Shown here in pieces: positions 24,268 through 33,325 of a DNA stretch of 64,000 nucleotides. The number at the start of each line of letters is the position of its first letter. Within the stretch, counting starts at the first letter, position 1. The translations under genes and the position numbers were made by a program. This stretch comes from JAVBLD01 sp031553705 (lineage in GTDB: Bacteria > Bacteroidota > Bacteroidia > Bacteroidales > Marinifilaceae): positions 16,998 to 80,997 of the forward strand of contig JAVBLD010000019.1 in NCBI GenBank assembly GCA_031553705.1. Direction: 5' to 3'. Under the pieces are notes generated by a model. The model was not told the DNA's origin, ran no database searches, and saw nothing but the letters and a program-made list of their open reading frames with translations.

Positions 24268-24753
24268 ATGGCAGCAAACATTGGTTTAAATGAGAAAATG
24301 ATTAAGATCAGCAATCGGGTTCTGACAAATTTGATGGCTGATACTTTTGTGCTATTGATTAAAACATGGAGTTTCCATTGGAGTGTAAAAGGAGTGAGCT
24401 TTAAATCTTACCATGTTTTTATGGAAGAATTATACAATGAGCTGATCAATGATATCGATGAGATTGCTGAAAGAATCCGCGCTTTGGGAGAACGTCCGGT
24501 AGGTTCGATGAAGGGCTTTCTGGAACACAACCGGCTGAAAGAATATGCCGAAAATACTGCTATGCCGGATGCAGTAAAAATGCTGGCTATCCTCTGTGAG
24601 GACCATGAGACATTGATCCGCGAAATCCGGAGTGATCTTGCAACAATGGAATCCGAAGGGAGCAATGATGCCGGTACGATCAACTTTCTCGAGGATATGA
24701 TCGAAAGGAAGGAGAAAACAGCCTGGATGATCAGAGCCTATAACGAAAAATAG
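24268..24753 (+). CDS. dps: Dps family ferritin-like DNA-binding protein
   Basis: A 161-residue Dps. These form a 12-subunit shell that oxidises Fe(II) with hydrogen peroxide and stores iron, protecting DNA. The intersubunit ferroxidase ligands are all present with exact family spacing: H37 in SFHWSVKG, H49 in SYHVF, D64 and E68 in DIDEIAERI. The helix between them (FMEELYNELINDIDEIAERIRALGERP) is the family hallmark. The short N-terminus has few lysines, so DNA binding may be weak. In Bacteroides dps is induced by oxygen/peroxide through OxyR; here no site could be assigned. It is a single-gene unit with its own terminator. Confidence 0.95.
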   Translation: MAANIGLNEKMIKISNRVLTNLMADTFVLLIKTWSFHWSVKGVSFKSYHVFMEELYNELINDIDEIAERIRALGERPVGSMKGFLEHNRLKEYAENTAMPDAVKMLAILCEDHETLIREIRSDLATMESEGSNDAGTINFLEDMIERKEKTAWMIRAYNEK

Positions 24754-24785
24754 ACATGATTTTACATACTTTTCCATGACTTTAA

Positions 24786-24818
24786 GAGGTTGCCACCAAG
24801 CGGGCAACTTCTTTTTTT
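24786..24818 (+). terminator. terminator of dps
   Basis: Stem GAGGTTGCC / GGGCAACTTC (one G-U pair) with a short loop, followed by TTCTTTTTTT. Confidence 0.75.
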
Positions 24819-24878
24819 ATGACCTGGCGATGTCCGGGTAGTTGATGAAAACGCTGTTCCCTTACCTTTAAGCGATTT

Positions 24879-26282
24879 CTATCTTTTTACTAGCAGCACG
24901 ATGTTTTCGACGTGATGGGTATGGGGAAACATATCAACAGGTTGTACTTCGGCCACCCGGTAGGCGTCGTTCATCAGTTGCAGGTCGCGGGCCTGGGTTG
25001 CGGAGTTGCAGCTGACATAGACAATACGTTCCGGGGCAGCGGCCAGGATTGTTTGTACGACATCGGCGTGCATGCCGGCACGCGGCGGGTCGGTGATGAT
25101 TACATCCGGACGTCCGTGGCGGGTAATAAAAGATGCATTCAGAACCTCTTTCATGTCTCCTGCATAGAACAGGGTATTAGTGATGTGGTTGATTTCCGAG
25201 TTGATCTTGGCGTCTTCAATCGCTTCCGGAACATATTCGATGCCGATCACTTTTTGGGCTCGCCGGGCAATGAAGTTGGCGATAGTACCGGTGCCGGTGT
25301 AGAGATCGTAAACAATCTCATTGCCGTGAAGCTCCGCCATCTCCCGGGTTTTTGCGTACAAACGGCAGACCTGTTCCGAATTGGTTTGATAAAATGATTT
25401 CGGTCCGATCTTAAATTTCAGCCCTTCCATCTCTTCAAAGATATGATCGTTGCCATGATAACGGACGATCTCCTGATCGGTGATCGTATCATTCGCTTTT
25501 TCATTAATGACGTACATCAATGAAGTGATTTGTGGGAAATTTTGTACCAAGGCGTCCAGCAGGGCTTTGCGATTGGCCTTATCTTCGTGGAAGAAAACCA
25601 CGATCACCATAATCTCTCCGGTGGAAGAGGTGCGGATGATCAAGGTGCGCAGAGAACCCTCTTTTTCACGGATGTTATAAAATGTCAAGCCGTGGTCGAT
25701 AGCGTATTGCTTGATAAAGTTCCGGATCTCATTGGACGGGTCTTCCTGCAGGTAACAAGTGTTGATATCTACGATTTTGTCGAACAACCCCGGTACATGA
25801 AATCCGAGCGCCGGCGTGTGTTCGATATCAGCCCCTCCGCCGATCTCTTCCCGGGTCAGGAAGCGTTTATTGGAAAAGGTAAATTCGAGTTTGTTCCGGT
25901 AATGAACGGTTTTTGATGAGCCGATGATCGGGTGTATTTGTCCCAGGGTTACTTTCCCGATCCGTTCGAGATTGTCGATAATCTCCTGTTGTTTAAATTC
26001 GAGTTGTTTCGAATAAGGCAGATTCTGCCATTTACAGCCGCCACAAATTCCGAAATGTGTACAAAACGGTTCTGTCCGCAGTTCGGAAAGCTGGTGGGTT
26101 GCTGTCACGAAGCCTTCCAGAAAATTTTTCCGCTTCCGGGTAACCTGTACGTCTACGATATCTCCCGGGACAGTGTTCGGGACGAACAATACCTTTTCGT
26201 CTATATAGGCAATCGATTTGCCTTCTGCGGCGATTTTTCGGATCAATATTTTTTCCAGTAACGGTTTCTTAGCGCGAGCCAT
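24879..26282 (-). CDS. rlmD: 23S rRNA (uracil-C5)-methyltransferase RlmD/RumA
   Basis: A 467-residue SAM-dependent enzyme that methylates U1939-type uridines in 23S rRNA. It starts with a TRAM RNA-binding domain (about 8-62), followed by the iron-sulfur segment C-THFGI-C-GG-C (near 77-87). The Rossmann methyltransferase domain has VYDLYTGTGTIANFIA, TDPPRAGMHADVV and the catalytic-cysteine motif VYVSCNSATQARDL near the C-terminus. It may methylate another position (tRNA T54 or 23S U747) as paralogues do. Between it and the sirtuin gene are 28 bases, so they are likely co-transcribed behind valS. Confidence 0.9.
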   Translation of the reverse strand: MARAKKPLLEKILIRKIAAEGKSIAYIDEKVLFVPNTVPGDIVDVQVTRKRKNFLEGFVTATHQLSELRTEPFCTHFGICGGCKWQNLPYSKQLEFKQQEIIDNLERIGKVTLGQIHPIIGSSKTVHYRNKLEFTFSNKRFLTREEIGGGADIEHTPALGFHVPGLFDKIVDINTCYLQEDPSNEIRNFIKQYAIDHGLTFYNIREKEGSLRTLIIRTSSTGEIMVIVVFFHEDKANRKALLDALVQNFPQITSLMYVINEKANDTITDQEIVRYHGNDHIFEEMEGLKFKIGPKSFYQTNSEQVCRLYAKTREMAELHGNEIVYDLYTGTGTIANFIARRAQKVIGIEYVPEAIEDAKINSEINHITNTLFYAGDMKEVLNASFITRHGRPDVIITDPPRAGMHADVVQTILAAAPERIVYVSCNSATQARDLQLMNDAYRVAEVQPVDMFPHTHHVENIVLLVKR

Positions 26283-26310
26283 ACAGATGTTGAATTTTGA
26301 ATTGTTGCGT

Positions 26311-27009
26311 TCATTCTCTCCTACTTTCAGATGCCGTTAAAATATGGCTTAACCCCGCCACACCCTCGGAGGCCCCTTTTTCGATCAGCCGGATGGCCAT
26401 GTGACGTACCTGTTGCGGAATATGCGGGTCGATCAGGTAGACCGGGATGCCGTGCGGAGCGTAGTGGAGTAGGCTTGCTGCCGGATATACGGCCAGCGAA
26501 GTACCGATGATTACCAGGATATCTGCTTTTTTAACTATTTCGATAGCCGGCTCAATGTTGGGTACCGCCTCTCCGAACCATACGATATGAGGCCGTAACG
26601 GCGAGCCTTTTTCGCATTTTGCTTCCGGTTTCAATTCCCATCCTTCCAAATCATAAACCAGATAGGGATCAATGGAGCTCCTGACTTTTTTCAGTTCGCC
26701 GTGCAGGTGCAATACTTTTGTACTGCCTGCCCTTTCGTGCAGGTCGTCGACATTCTGGGTGACAATCTGTACATCAAAGTAGCGTTCCAACGCTGCCAGC
26801 CCGGTATGGCCTTGATTCGGCGATACCTGGTACAGTTGTTTCCGCCGTTCGTTGTAAAATTGGTTTACCAGTGCCGGGTTGCGTTCCCATGCATCGGGAG
26901 TGCACACATCTTTTATGCGGTACTCCTCCCATAATCCGTCACTGTCACGGAATGTACGGATACCGCTTTCGGCGCTCATGCCGGCTCCAGTTAAAACAAC
27001 CAAACGCAT
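26311..27009 (-). CDS. cobB: NAD-dependent deacylase, class III sirtuin (CobB-like)
   Basis: A 232-residue sirtuin. The ATG at 27009 is preferred because it places MRLVVLTGAGMSAESGI at the N-terminus; a TTG at 27021 overlapping the valS stop is less likely. Seen are GAGMSAESGIRTFRD (NAD loop), TQNVDDLHERAG, the catalytic histidine in LHLHGEL, and GTSLAVYPAA. Y and R in FYNERRKQL form the Y-x-x-R pair that marks class III desuccinylases/demalonylases. The usual Cys4 zinc site is missing: only one cysteine (KCEKG) is in that stretch, as in other members of the phylum. It should remove acyl groups from cytoplasmic protein lysines, consuming NAD. Confidence 0.9.
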   Translation of the reverse strand: MRLVVLTGAGMSAESGIRTFRDSDGLWEEYRIKDVCTPDAWERNPALVNQFYNERRKQLYQVSPNQGHTGLAALERYFDVQIVTQNVDDLHERAGSTKVLHLHGELKKVRSSIDPYLVYDLEGWELKPEAKCEKGSPLRPHIVWFGEAVPNIEPAIEIVKKADILVIIGTSLAVYPAASLLHYAPHGIPVYLIDPHIPQQVRHMAIRLIEKGASEGVAGLSHILTASESRRE

Positions 27010-27017
27010 GATATCTG

Positions 27018-29645
27018 TCAAGAGTTAAGAATTTCTTTTAGCCGTTCTTCAATTGCTCTAATCCGGGCTTCAGTATCGGCCTGTTTTTTCCGTTCGTTGG
27101 TCACTACCTGCACCGGGGCACTGTTGACGAACTTTTCGTTGCTGAGCTTGCCTGATACGGAGCGAAGGAATCCCTGTTCGTATTTCAGATCTTCTTCCAA
27201 TTTAGCCCGTACCTCGTCGGAATTGATATTCCCGCGAGCCGGAATAAAGTATTCCGTTGTATCGTTTATAAAGCCCCAGGCTCCCTTCAAGCTCTCTTCG
27301 AGCACCTCAATCCAGTCGATATTTCCCATTTTGCATATAATGCTTTCAAATGCCGAGGGGTATCCGTCACTCTTTTTTACCTTCAGACTCAACGGGTCTT
27401 TAAAGGGGATATTCTGCTGCTTACGGATATTCCGGATGCCGACAATGACGTCTTTAGCGTGTTCTACCTTATTCAGTAGCACCGGGTTATAATTTGTTGC
27501 GGCAGACATAACAGTAACCATAATGCTTTCGCCTGCTTTACGTTCGCGCAACTGTTGCCATATCTCTTCGGTGATGAATGGCATAAACGGATGAAGCAGC
27601 TGTAATAACTGTTCAAACAGCGTGACTGTCTTTTCGTATGTGGTCCGGTCGATCGGCTGTTCATAGCCCGGTTTGATGATTTCCAGCAACCAAGAGGAGA
27701 ACTCATCCCGGCACACGGTGTAAACCGTCATCAAAGCTTCGGAGATACGGTATTGTTCAAATTGCGTATTCAGTGTTTCCACCGTTTTGCGAAGTATATG
27801 ATCGAACCATTCCAGAGCCAACCTCGAATGGAGGGGCTGTTCGATGTCGGCTATTTGCCATGAATTTACCAGGCGGAAAGCATTCCATATTTTCGTGGTA
27901 AAATTACGTCCCTGTTCCGGCAGGCTGTTGTCGAACAATAGATCGCCTCCGGCAGGAGAACAAAGCAGCATACCTACGCGCACTCCATCGGCCCCGTATT
28001 GATCGATCAGTTCCAGCGGTTCAGGAGAGTTACCGAGTGATTTGGACATTTTGCGGCCCAGTTTATCCCGTACGATACCGGTCAGGTAGACATTATCGAA
28101 AGGCTTCGCCTGACGGTATTCATAACCGGCGATGATCATTCGGGCAATCCAGAAAAACAGGATGTCCGGCGCCGATACCAGATCATTAGTAGGGTAATAA
28201 TAGTTGATCTCTTCGTTATCCGGGTGGTTGATGCCGTCAAATACCGATATCGGCCATAACCAGGAAGAGAACCAGGTGTCAAGGCAATCCTCATCCTGTC
28301 TCAGCTCTTTTTCGGCTATTTCCCGGCCATATTTCTCTTTTATCAGTTTTGCAGCGGCAGCGGCATCTTTCGCTACGACGAAATCATTGCTGCCGGGCAG
28401 GTAGTATGCAGGGATGCGGTGCCCCCACCATAATTGCCGGCTGATACACCAGTCTTTTACATTTTCCATCCAGTGACGATAGGTGTTCTTATACTTTGCC
28501 GGTGTCAGGGCAATTTCATCATTTATTACGGCGTCCAGTGCCGGTTTGGAAAGTTCTTTCATCTTCAGGAACCATTGCATCGAAAGCTTCGGTTCGATCA
28601 CTACACTGGTGCGTTCGGAATAGCCTACCTTGTTGTTATAATCTTCGATTTTTACCAGATTACCCGCTTTTTCCAATTCGGGAATAATCTCCTGTCGGAC
28701 AACAAACCGGTCTTTCCCGATGAACAGTCCGGCTGCTTCGCTCATCGTTCCGTTATCGTTGAAAATATCAATGCTTTCCAGATGGTGTTTATAGCCGATT
28801 TCATAATCGTTGATGTCATGGGCGGGAGTGATCTTTAAGGCACCGGTACCAAACTCCATGTCTACATATTCGTCTTGTATGATCGGCACCTCGCGGTTGA
28901 TCAACGGCACAATACACTTTTTTCCGGTCATATCCCGGAATCTCGGGTCGTTCGGGTTTATACATACGGCTGTATCACCGAGAATCGTTTCGGGCCGGGT
29001 AGTGGCAATTGTAATATGCCGGTCTTCGCCGACAATTTTATATCTTAAATAGTAAAGTTTACTTTTCTCTTCCTTGTAGATAACTTCTTCGTCAGAAACG
29101 GCAGTTTTGGCGGCCGGATCCCAGTTTACCATCCGGACTCCCTTATAGATATATCCTTTTTGGTAAAGATCGATAAATACGCGGATCACACTTTCGGAGC
29201 GTATGTTGTCCATGGTGAAACAGGTACGTTCCCAGTCGCAGGAAGCTCCCAGTCGTTTCAACTGTTCCAGGATAATACCGCCGTGTTTTTCTGTCCACGC
29301 CCAGGCGTGTTTCAGAAACTCCTCGCGGGTCAGGTCGTGCTTGTCGATCCCTTCGCTTTTCAGTTTTGCCACCACTTTTGCTTCCGTTGCAATTGAGGCA
29401 TGGTCGGTACCGGGTACCCAGCAAGCATTTTTACCCAGTAGCCGGGCGCGACGTATCAGTACATCCTGTATTGTATTATTCAGCATGTGCCCCATGTGCA
29501 GCACCCCCGTCACGTTCGGCGGCGGGATAACAATGCAATATGGTGCTCTGTTTTTATCTACGGTGGAATGGAAAAAACGGTGATCCATCCAGTACTTATA
29601 CCATTTTTCTTCGCTGCTTTGCGGATTATAATTTGTGGAAATCAT
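27018..29645 (-). CDS. valS: valyl-tRNA synthetase
   Basis: An 875-residue class Ia synthetase that charges tRNA-Val. The HIGH motif appears as HMGHML in PPPNVTGVLHMGHMLNN (about 40-56), and KMSKS as GRKMSKSLGNSPEPLELI (about 533-550). The CP1 editing domain contains TTRPETILGDTAV and the GTGALKITPAHDINDYEIG segment; the C-terminal anticodon-binding domain and a coiled-coil arm (ARIRAIEERLKEIL) close the protein. Length is normal for ValS (about 870-950). It precedes the sirtuin gene by a few bases. No promoter motif was seen in the short upstream gap. Confidence 0.98.
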   Translation of the reverse strand: MISTNYNPQSSEEKWYKYWMDHRFFHSTVDKNRAPYCIVIPPPNVTGVLHMGHMLNNTIQDVLIRRARLLGKNACWVPGTDHASIATEAKVVAKLKSEGIDKHDLTREEFLKHAWAWTEKHGGIILEQLKRLGASCDWERTCFTMDNIRSESVIRVFIDLYQKGYIYKGVRMVNWDPAAKTAVSDEEVIYKEEKSKLYYLRYKIVGEDRHITIATTRPETILGDTAVCINPNDPRFRDMTGKKCIVPLINREVPIIQDEYVDMEFGTGALKITPAHDINDYEIGYKHHLESIDIFNDNGTMSEAAGLFIGKDRFVVRQEIIPELEKAGNLVKIEDYNNKVGYSERTSVVIEPKLSMQWFLKMKELSKPALDAVINDEIALTPAKYKNTYRHWMENVKDWCISRQLWWGHRIPAYYLPGSNDFVVAKDAAAAAKLIKEKYGREIAEKELRQDEDCLDTWFSSWLWPISVFDGINHPDNEEINYYYPTNDLVSAPDILFFWIARMIIAGYEYRQAKPFDNVYLTGIVRDKLGRKMSKSLGNSPEPLELIDQYGADGVRVGMLLCSPAGGDLLFDNSLPEQGRNFTTKIWNAFRLVNSWQIADIEQPLHSRLALEWFDHILRKTVETLNTQFEQYRISEALMTVYTVCRDEFSSWLLEIIKPGYEQPIDRTTYEKTVTLFEQLLQLLHPFMPFITEEIWQQLRERKAGESIMVTVMSAATNYNPVLLNKVEHAKDVIVGIRNIRKQQNIPFKDPLSLKVKKSDGYPSAFESIICKMGNIDWIEVLEESLKGAWGFINDTTEYFIPARGNINSDEVRAKLEEDLKYEQGFLRSVSGKLSNEKFVNSAPVQVVTNERKKQADTEARIRAIEERLKEILNS

Positions 29646-29698
29646 TTTGTAAGAATTAGGGGTGTGCCTAATGATGATATTTATGATTATAACAACTT

Positions 29699-29727
29699 AA
29701 AAAAAGCTGCTTTTAAAGCAGCCTTTT
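29699..29727 (-). terminator. terminator of the zinc-ribbon gene operon
   Basis: GCTGCTTT / AAAGCAGC stem with flanking A/T pairs; on the minus strand a TTTTTTT run follows. It ends the M23-MerR-Nif3-zinc ribbon operon before valS. Confidence 0.75.
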
Positions 29728-29730
29728 TGT

Positions 29731-30573
29731 TTATTCTTCTGATTTTTTCGCCCTTCTTCCTTTTTTCTTTTGAGTTTCGAGGGCTGATTCCAAATCGGCT
29801 TTTTGGATACTTCCATCATAGTCGCAGATGTATTTATCGATAAGGATGCGACCGCAATATTCACAGACGATGATTTTTTTCCGGGAACGGATGTCCAACT
29901 GGCGCTGAGGCGGAATGTTATTAAAACATCCTCCGCAGGCATCCCGGTCGACCGTTACCACGGCTAACCCATTCCGCGCATTAGAGCGGATTTTCCGGTA
30001 CGCTGTAAGCAGACGCTCTTCGATATCGGCAGCCAGCTTCTCGGATTTTTCCATCAGAGCCACCTCTTCTTTGTGGGTTTCGGCCACGATGTCATCCAAT
30101 TCGGCTTTTTTAGCGTCCAGATCGGCTTTTTTCTCTTCGTACTGTTTGTTTGAAAGTTCAAAGATCGACTCTTTTTCTGTTTTCACTTTCAGAGCTTCCC
30201 GTATTCTTTTTTGTTGCAGCTCGATTTCTAGTTTCTGGAATTCAACTTCTTTGTTCAGTGCGTCGTATTCCCGGTTATTTCTAACATTTTCCAACTGCTC
30301 ACTGTATTTTTTTATCAGTTCTTCTGATTTTGTGATCTCCAGTTTCTTAGTTGTAACATTTTTATCTGTGTCGGCAATCTCCGCTTTCAGGTTATCAAGA
30401 CGAGTTTCCAACCCTGCCAGTTCATCTTCAAGATCCTGTACCTCAAGAGGCAGTTCACCTCGTAGTGTTTTGATTTTATCAATGTCAGTATCAATGCATT
30501 GTAACTCGTAAAGACATTGTAATTTCTCTTCAACAGTCAATTCCTGCAGTTTTTCATTGTTGTTTGTTGCCAT
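29731..30573 (-). CDS. coiled-coil protein with C4-type zinc ribbon
   Basis: A 280-residue cytoplasmic protein. About residues 15-180 are a long antiparallel coiled coil (heptads rich in Leu, Glu, Lys). A C4 zinc ribbon follows: CGGC near 212-215 and CEYC near 235-238, in the order DACGGCFNNIPPQRQ ... IIVCEYCGRILID. The tail is basic (KKKGRRAKKSEE). This combination defines the widespread CT398-like family (zf-RING_7), found in most bacteria next to nif3; the CT398 protein of Chlamydia binds sigma-54 and secretion components. It follows the Nif3-like gene by 5 bases, so the pair is translationally linked. Confidence 0.87.
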   Translation of the reverse strand: MATNNNEKLQELTVEEKLQCLYELQCIDTDIDKIKTLRGELPLEVQDLEDELAGLETRLDNLKAEIADTDKNVTTKKLEITKSEELIKKYSEQLENVRNNREYDALNKEVEFQKLEIELQQKRIREALKVKTEKESIFELSNKQYEEKKADLDAKKAELDDIVAETHKEEVALMEKSEKLAADIEERLLTAYRKIRSNARNGLAVVTVDRDACGGCFNNIPPQRQLDIRSRKKIIVCEYCGRILIDKYICDYDGSIQKADLESALETQKKKGRRAKKSEE

Positions 30574-30578
30574 ATATT

Positions 30579-31670
30579 TTATAAATAATTTATCGGATTC
30601 GTTTTAACCTTAGAAAACTGAACTGCAAATTTAGGTATTTTTTTTATAAGTAGCTCATAAAAAATTTCTTTTGTGAACTGTTCACTTTCATGGTGGCCGA
30701 TGTCGGCGATAATGACGCGGTTTTCCGCGGCAAAAAAGTCATGATATTTGATATCGCCGGTGATGTAGATATCTGCTTGTTGCGCTATAGCTGAGGAGAT
30801 TATGGGTGCTCCGGATCCTCCGCAGAGGGCGATTCTCTTTACTTTGGATTTTGTGATCGCCGAGTGACGGATAACGGTGCAACCGAATATCTCTTTGACC
30901 CTTTTTAGGAACGTTAAGGTATCGGTTTCCTGTTCGAGATCTCCGATGATCCCGAATCCTGTTGTCGGATTGGTATTATTCAGGCAAACCGCATTCCAGA
31001 CCGGTTCTTCGTAAGGGTGTGCGGTGGCTAGCGTCCGGATGCTTTTATGCAAAAGGTGTTCCGGTACGGTAATTTCTGTTTTTACCTCTTGCTCCGAATG
31101 GAGTTTTCCTACTTCGCCGCAAAACGGATTACTCCCCTCTTCCGGAAAAAATGTTCCCTCTCCATCGCTGTTAAACGAGCAATGACTATAGTTGCCTATC
31201 TGTCCGGCACCTGCGTCCAATATCGCATTTCGCACTTTTTCCGCTTCTTTTCGAGGAGTGTAAAATGCGAGGCTGAAGAGCTTGCCTTCCGGTTGTAATA
31301 TTTTCCGGTTTACCAAATGAAGTTTATCGGCCATCCGGCCGCTGACTCCACCGGCTATCGAGTCGATGTTGGTGTGCGCGGCATAGATATTCAGATCGTG
31401 CTTCACCGCTTTTATCAGGCATTTTTTTATGTTGCTGTCGGGGATCATATTTTTTACCCCTTGCATGATCAACGGATGGTGGGAAATAATCAGGTTGTGT
31501 TTGCCGACAATAGCTTCGTCAATGACAGCCTCAGTGATGTCAAGGCAAAGGAGTACGGAAGTTATTTCGCTGTCCGGATCTCCGCAAACCAAGCCTGCAT
31601 TATCATAGCTCGCTTGTAGCCGGAGAGGCGCAAAATCTTCGATAAGCTGGATAATGTCCTTTGTTTTCAC
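30579..31670 (-). CDS. Nif3-like dinuclear metal center protein (DUF34/YqfO family)
   Basis: A 363-residue member of the NIF3/DUF34 family, often annotated GTP cyclohydrolase I type 2. The metal-binding histidines appear in ISHHPLIMQG (about 63-72) and in DIGHHESEQF near the C-terminus. Between the two halves lies a PII-like inserted domain (about 125-235, containing PHPYEEP-like ATAHPYEEPVWN), giving the long YqfO form. It is cytoplasmic and its reaction is still debated. It lies between the MerR-type gene and the zinc-ribbon gene; the nif3-zinc ribbon pairing is conserved in many phyla. Confidence 0.9.
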   Translation of the reverse strand: MKTKDIIQLIEDFAPLRLQASYDNAGLVCGDPDSEITSVLLCLDITEAVIDEAIVGKHNLIISHHPLIMQGVKNMIPDSNIKKCLIKAVKHDLNIYAAHTNIDSIAGGVSGRMADKLHLVNRKILQPEGKLFSLAFYTPRKEAEKVRNAILDAGAGQIGNYSHCSFNSDGEGTFFPEEGSNPFCGEVGKLHSEQEVKTEITVPEHLLHKSIRTLATAHPYEEPVWNAVCLNNTNPTTGFGIIGDLEQETDTLTFLKRVKEIFGCTVIRHSAITKSKVKRIALCGGSGAPIISSAIAQQADIYITGDIKYHDFFAAENRVIIADIGHHESEQFTKEIFYELLIKKIPKFAVQFSKVKTNPINYL

Positions 31671-31762
31671 AATTAAGAATTAATGATTAGAAAACGGGAA
31701 AATTGAAAGTCGAGTCCCTTTGTCGCATGTTCTTGTCCCCTGCTACCTCGCCTCTCTTTGAT

Positions 31763-32101
31763 TTATTCCGGCAGTTGCAACTTGATTTGGTTTAACTCTT
31801 CTTTGATGGTTTTCAGGCGTTTAACAACCTCAAAGTGAATCTCGGTTTTTTCCTTATGTTCTTTCAACTTCATTTGGGCTCCTTTGAGAGTCATTCCTTT
31901 CTCTTTTACCAGGTGGTAAATGAGGTGAAAGTGGTCGATGTCCGTTTTTGTAAATTGCCGGTTGCCCTTCTTGTTTTTATGCGGTTTTATAATATCAAAC
32001 TCTTTTTCCCAGAAACGGATCAAAGAGGTGTTTACATTGAACATTTCGGCCACTTCGCCAATCGAATAATATACTTTCAGTGTTGGTTTCTGTTGTTCCA
32101 T
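31763..32101 (-). CDS. MerR-type HTH protein
   Basis: A 112-residue protein with an N-terminal MerR winged-helix domain: YSIGEVAEMFNVNTSLIRFWEKEF (about 10-33), then NKKGNRQFTKTDIDHFHLIYHLVKEKG. A helical tail (about 75-112) follows that is too short to contain a ligand-binding domain, as in many Bacteroidota MerR proteins annotated near nif3 and M23 genes. The cognate operator is unknown; the operon itself would be the first place to look. It sits 14 bases after the M23 peptidase gene and 92 before nif3. Confidence 0.87.
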   Translation of the reverse strand: MEQQKPTLKVYYSIGEVAEMFNVNTSLIRFWEKEFDIIKPHKNKKGNRQFTKTDIDHFHLIYHLVKEKGMTLKGAQMKLKEHKEKTEIHFEVVKRLKTIKEELNQIKLQLPE

Positions 32102-32115
32102 ACTTTTTAATTTGT

Positions 32116-33087
32116 TTAGTCCATAGATTGACCGGTATTATTTGCTGTTTCTACCAGATCTTCATATTCGTCGGCAGTCAGGTCGTTAAAGTAGTAGTTA
32201 ATCGGGTCGACCGGTATGTTGTTTCTTCTTACTTCATAATGGACATGGGGACCGATCGATACACCGGTATTTCCGAGGTAGCCGATCACATCGCCTCGTT
32301 TTACCCGTTGTCCGACCCTTACGTTATATCCGCTCAGATGGGCATAAACGGTTTTATAGTTGAAGCCGTGATCTATTTCAATAAACTTTCCGTATCCTTT
32401 GTCCATTTCGACTTTTGTTATGACGCCGTTACCTGTTGTATAGATAGGAGTACCGATAGCGCCGGAGAAATCCATTCCGGCATGGAATCGTACCGTTTTA
32501 TAAAGAGGATGCATCCTCATGCCGAAAGCAGAGGAGATATGGTTCCGTTTGTTTTTTAACGAGATCGGGACAATGGCCGGGATAGATGCCATCATCTCTA
32601 TTTTATTTTTGGCAAGTTCCTCTACTTCGTCGTAAGATTTACTCTGGATATAGATGGCTTTCGACAGTTCGTCCAACTGTTTGCTTATATTAATAATCTC
32701 TTCCGAATTGCTTATCCCTTTCAGAGATTCGTATTTATTTACGCCTCCGGTTCCGGCCCTGCGGATTGAAGAACTGATCGGGTCGGTTTCGAATATAACC
32801 CGGTAGATATTGTCATCCCTGGATTCCAGGTTCTTCAAAATTTCATCCAACCGTTCCAACTCACTGTACACAATGTGGAACCGGGCGAGCAGTTCGTCTT
32901 TTTCACGCTTGAGGGCTTTTTCTTTAGGAGAATCAATAAAGGCGGATACAATGAAAAAAATCACAATGCCAAGCGATAAACTGGAAAAGAAGTTTCTCAG
33001 TAACAAAAAGACTTTTTTCCGCAAAGTTTTCTCAATTTTGTCGTAAGACAGTGTCTCGGGGTTGAAACGATAACCTGTTTTCGCCAT
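32116..33087 (-). CDS. M23 family peptidoglycan endopeptidase
   Basis: A 323-residue membrane-anchored peptidase. A basic cytoplasmic head (about 1-30) precedes one transmembrane helix (about 31-52), then a coiled coil (about 55-115), and a LytM/M23 domain at about 185-300. Zinc ligands are visible in RFHAGMDFSG (H-x3-D) and GPHVHYEV (H-x-H), with the GYGKFIEIDHG and YAHLSGYNVRVGQRVKRGDVIGYLGNTG stretches between. The active site is intact, so it should cut peptide cross-links in peptidoglycan on the periplasmic side. It leads the operon and has a good promoter at 33119-33148. Confidence 0.92.
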   Translation of the reverse strand: MAKTGYRFNPETLSYDKIEKTLRKKVFLLLRNFFSSLSLGIVIFFIVSAFIDSPKEKALKREKDELLARFHIVYSELERLDEILKNLESRDDNIYRVIFETDPISSSIRRAGTGGVNKYESLKGISNSEEIINISKQLDELSKAIYIQSKSYDEVEELAKNKIEMMASIPAIVPISLKNKRNHISSAFGMRMHPLYKTVRFHAGMDFSGAIGTPIYTTGNGVITKVEMDKGYGKFIEIDHGFNYKTVYAHLSGYNVRVGQRVKRGDVIGYLGNTGVSIGPHVHYEVRRNNIPVDPINYYFNDLTADEYEDLVETANNTGQSMD

Positions 33088-33118
33088 TTTGATCGTATAA
33101 AATTAGTGATTTTCGATA

Positions 33119-33148
33119 CAAAGTTAGAGAAATAATTTAATTTTGCAA
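33119..33148 (-). promoter_or_regulatory. promoter of the M23-MerR-Nif3 operon
   Basis: On the minus strand TTG (33146-33148), 19 bases, TAACTTTG (33119-33126); about 32 bases before the ATG. Its -33 box abuts a plus-strand -7 element at 33138-33145. Confidence 0.6.
33138..33145 (+). promoter_or_regulatory. possible Bacteroides -7 element for alaS
   Basis: TAATTTTG fits TAnnTTTG but is 180 bases before the alaS ATG, so the leader would be long. No nearer match was seen in 33150-33325, which otherwise is AT-rich and featureless. Confidence 0.35.
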
Positions 33149-33325
33149 TTCCGGTTTGCCTTAGCTGCTCAGAGAGTTAAGGATTTTAAGAAAAATAAAC
33201 GGCGGATCAAAATTTTAAGATATGGATTTCGAATTATGAATTAACGATTTAAGAAACAGATCACCGGTAATCGAAAATTTTAAATTTTAAAATAAAGAAA
33301 TAATTATTTAAGATCATTTTAATAT

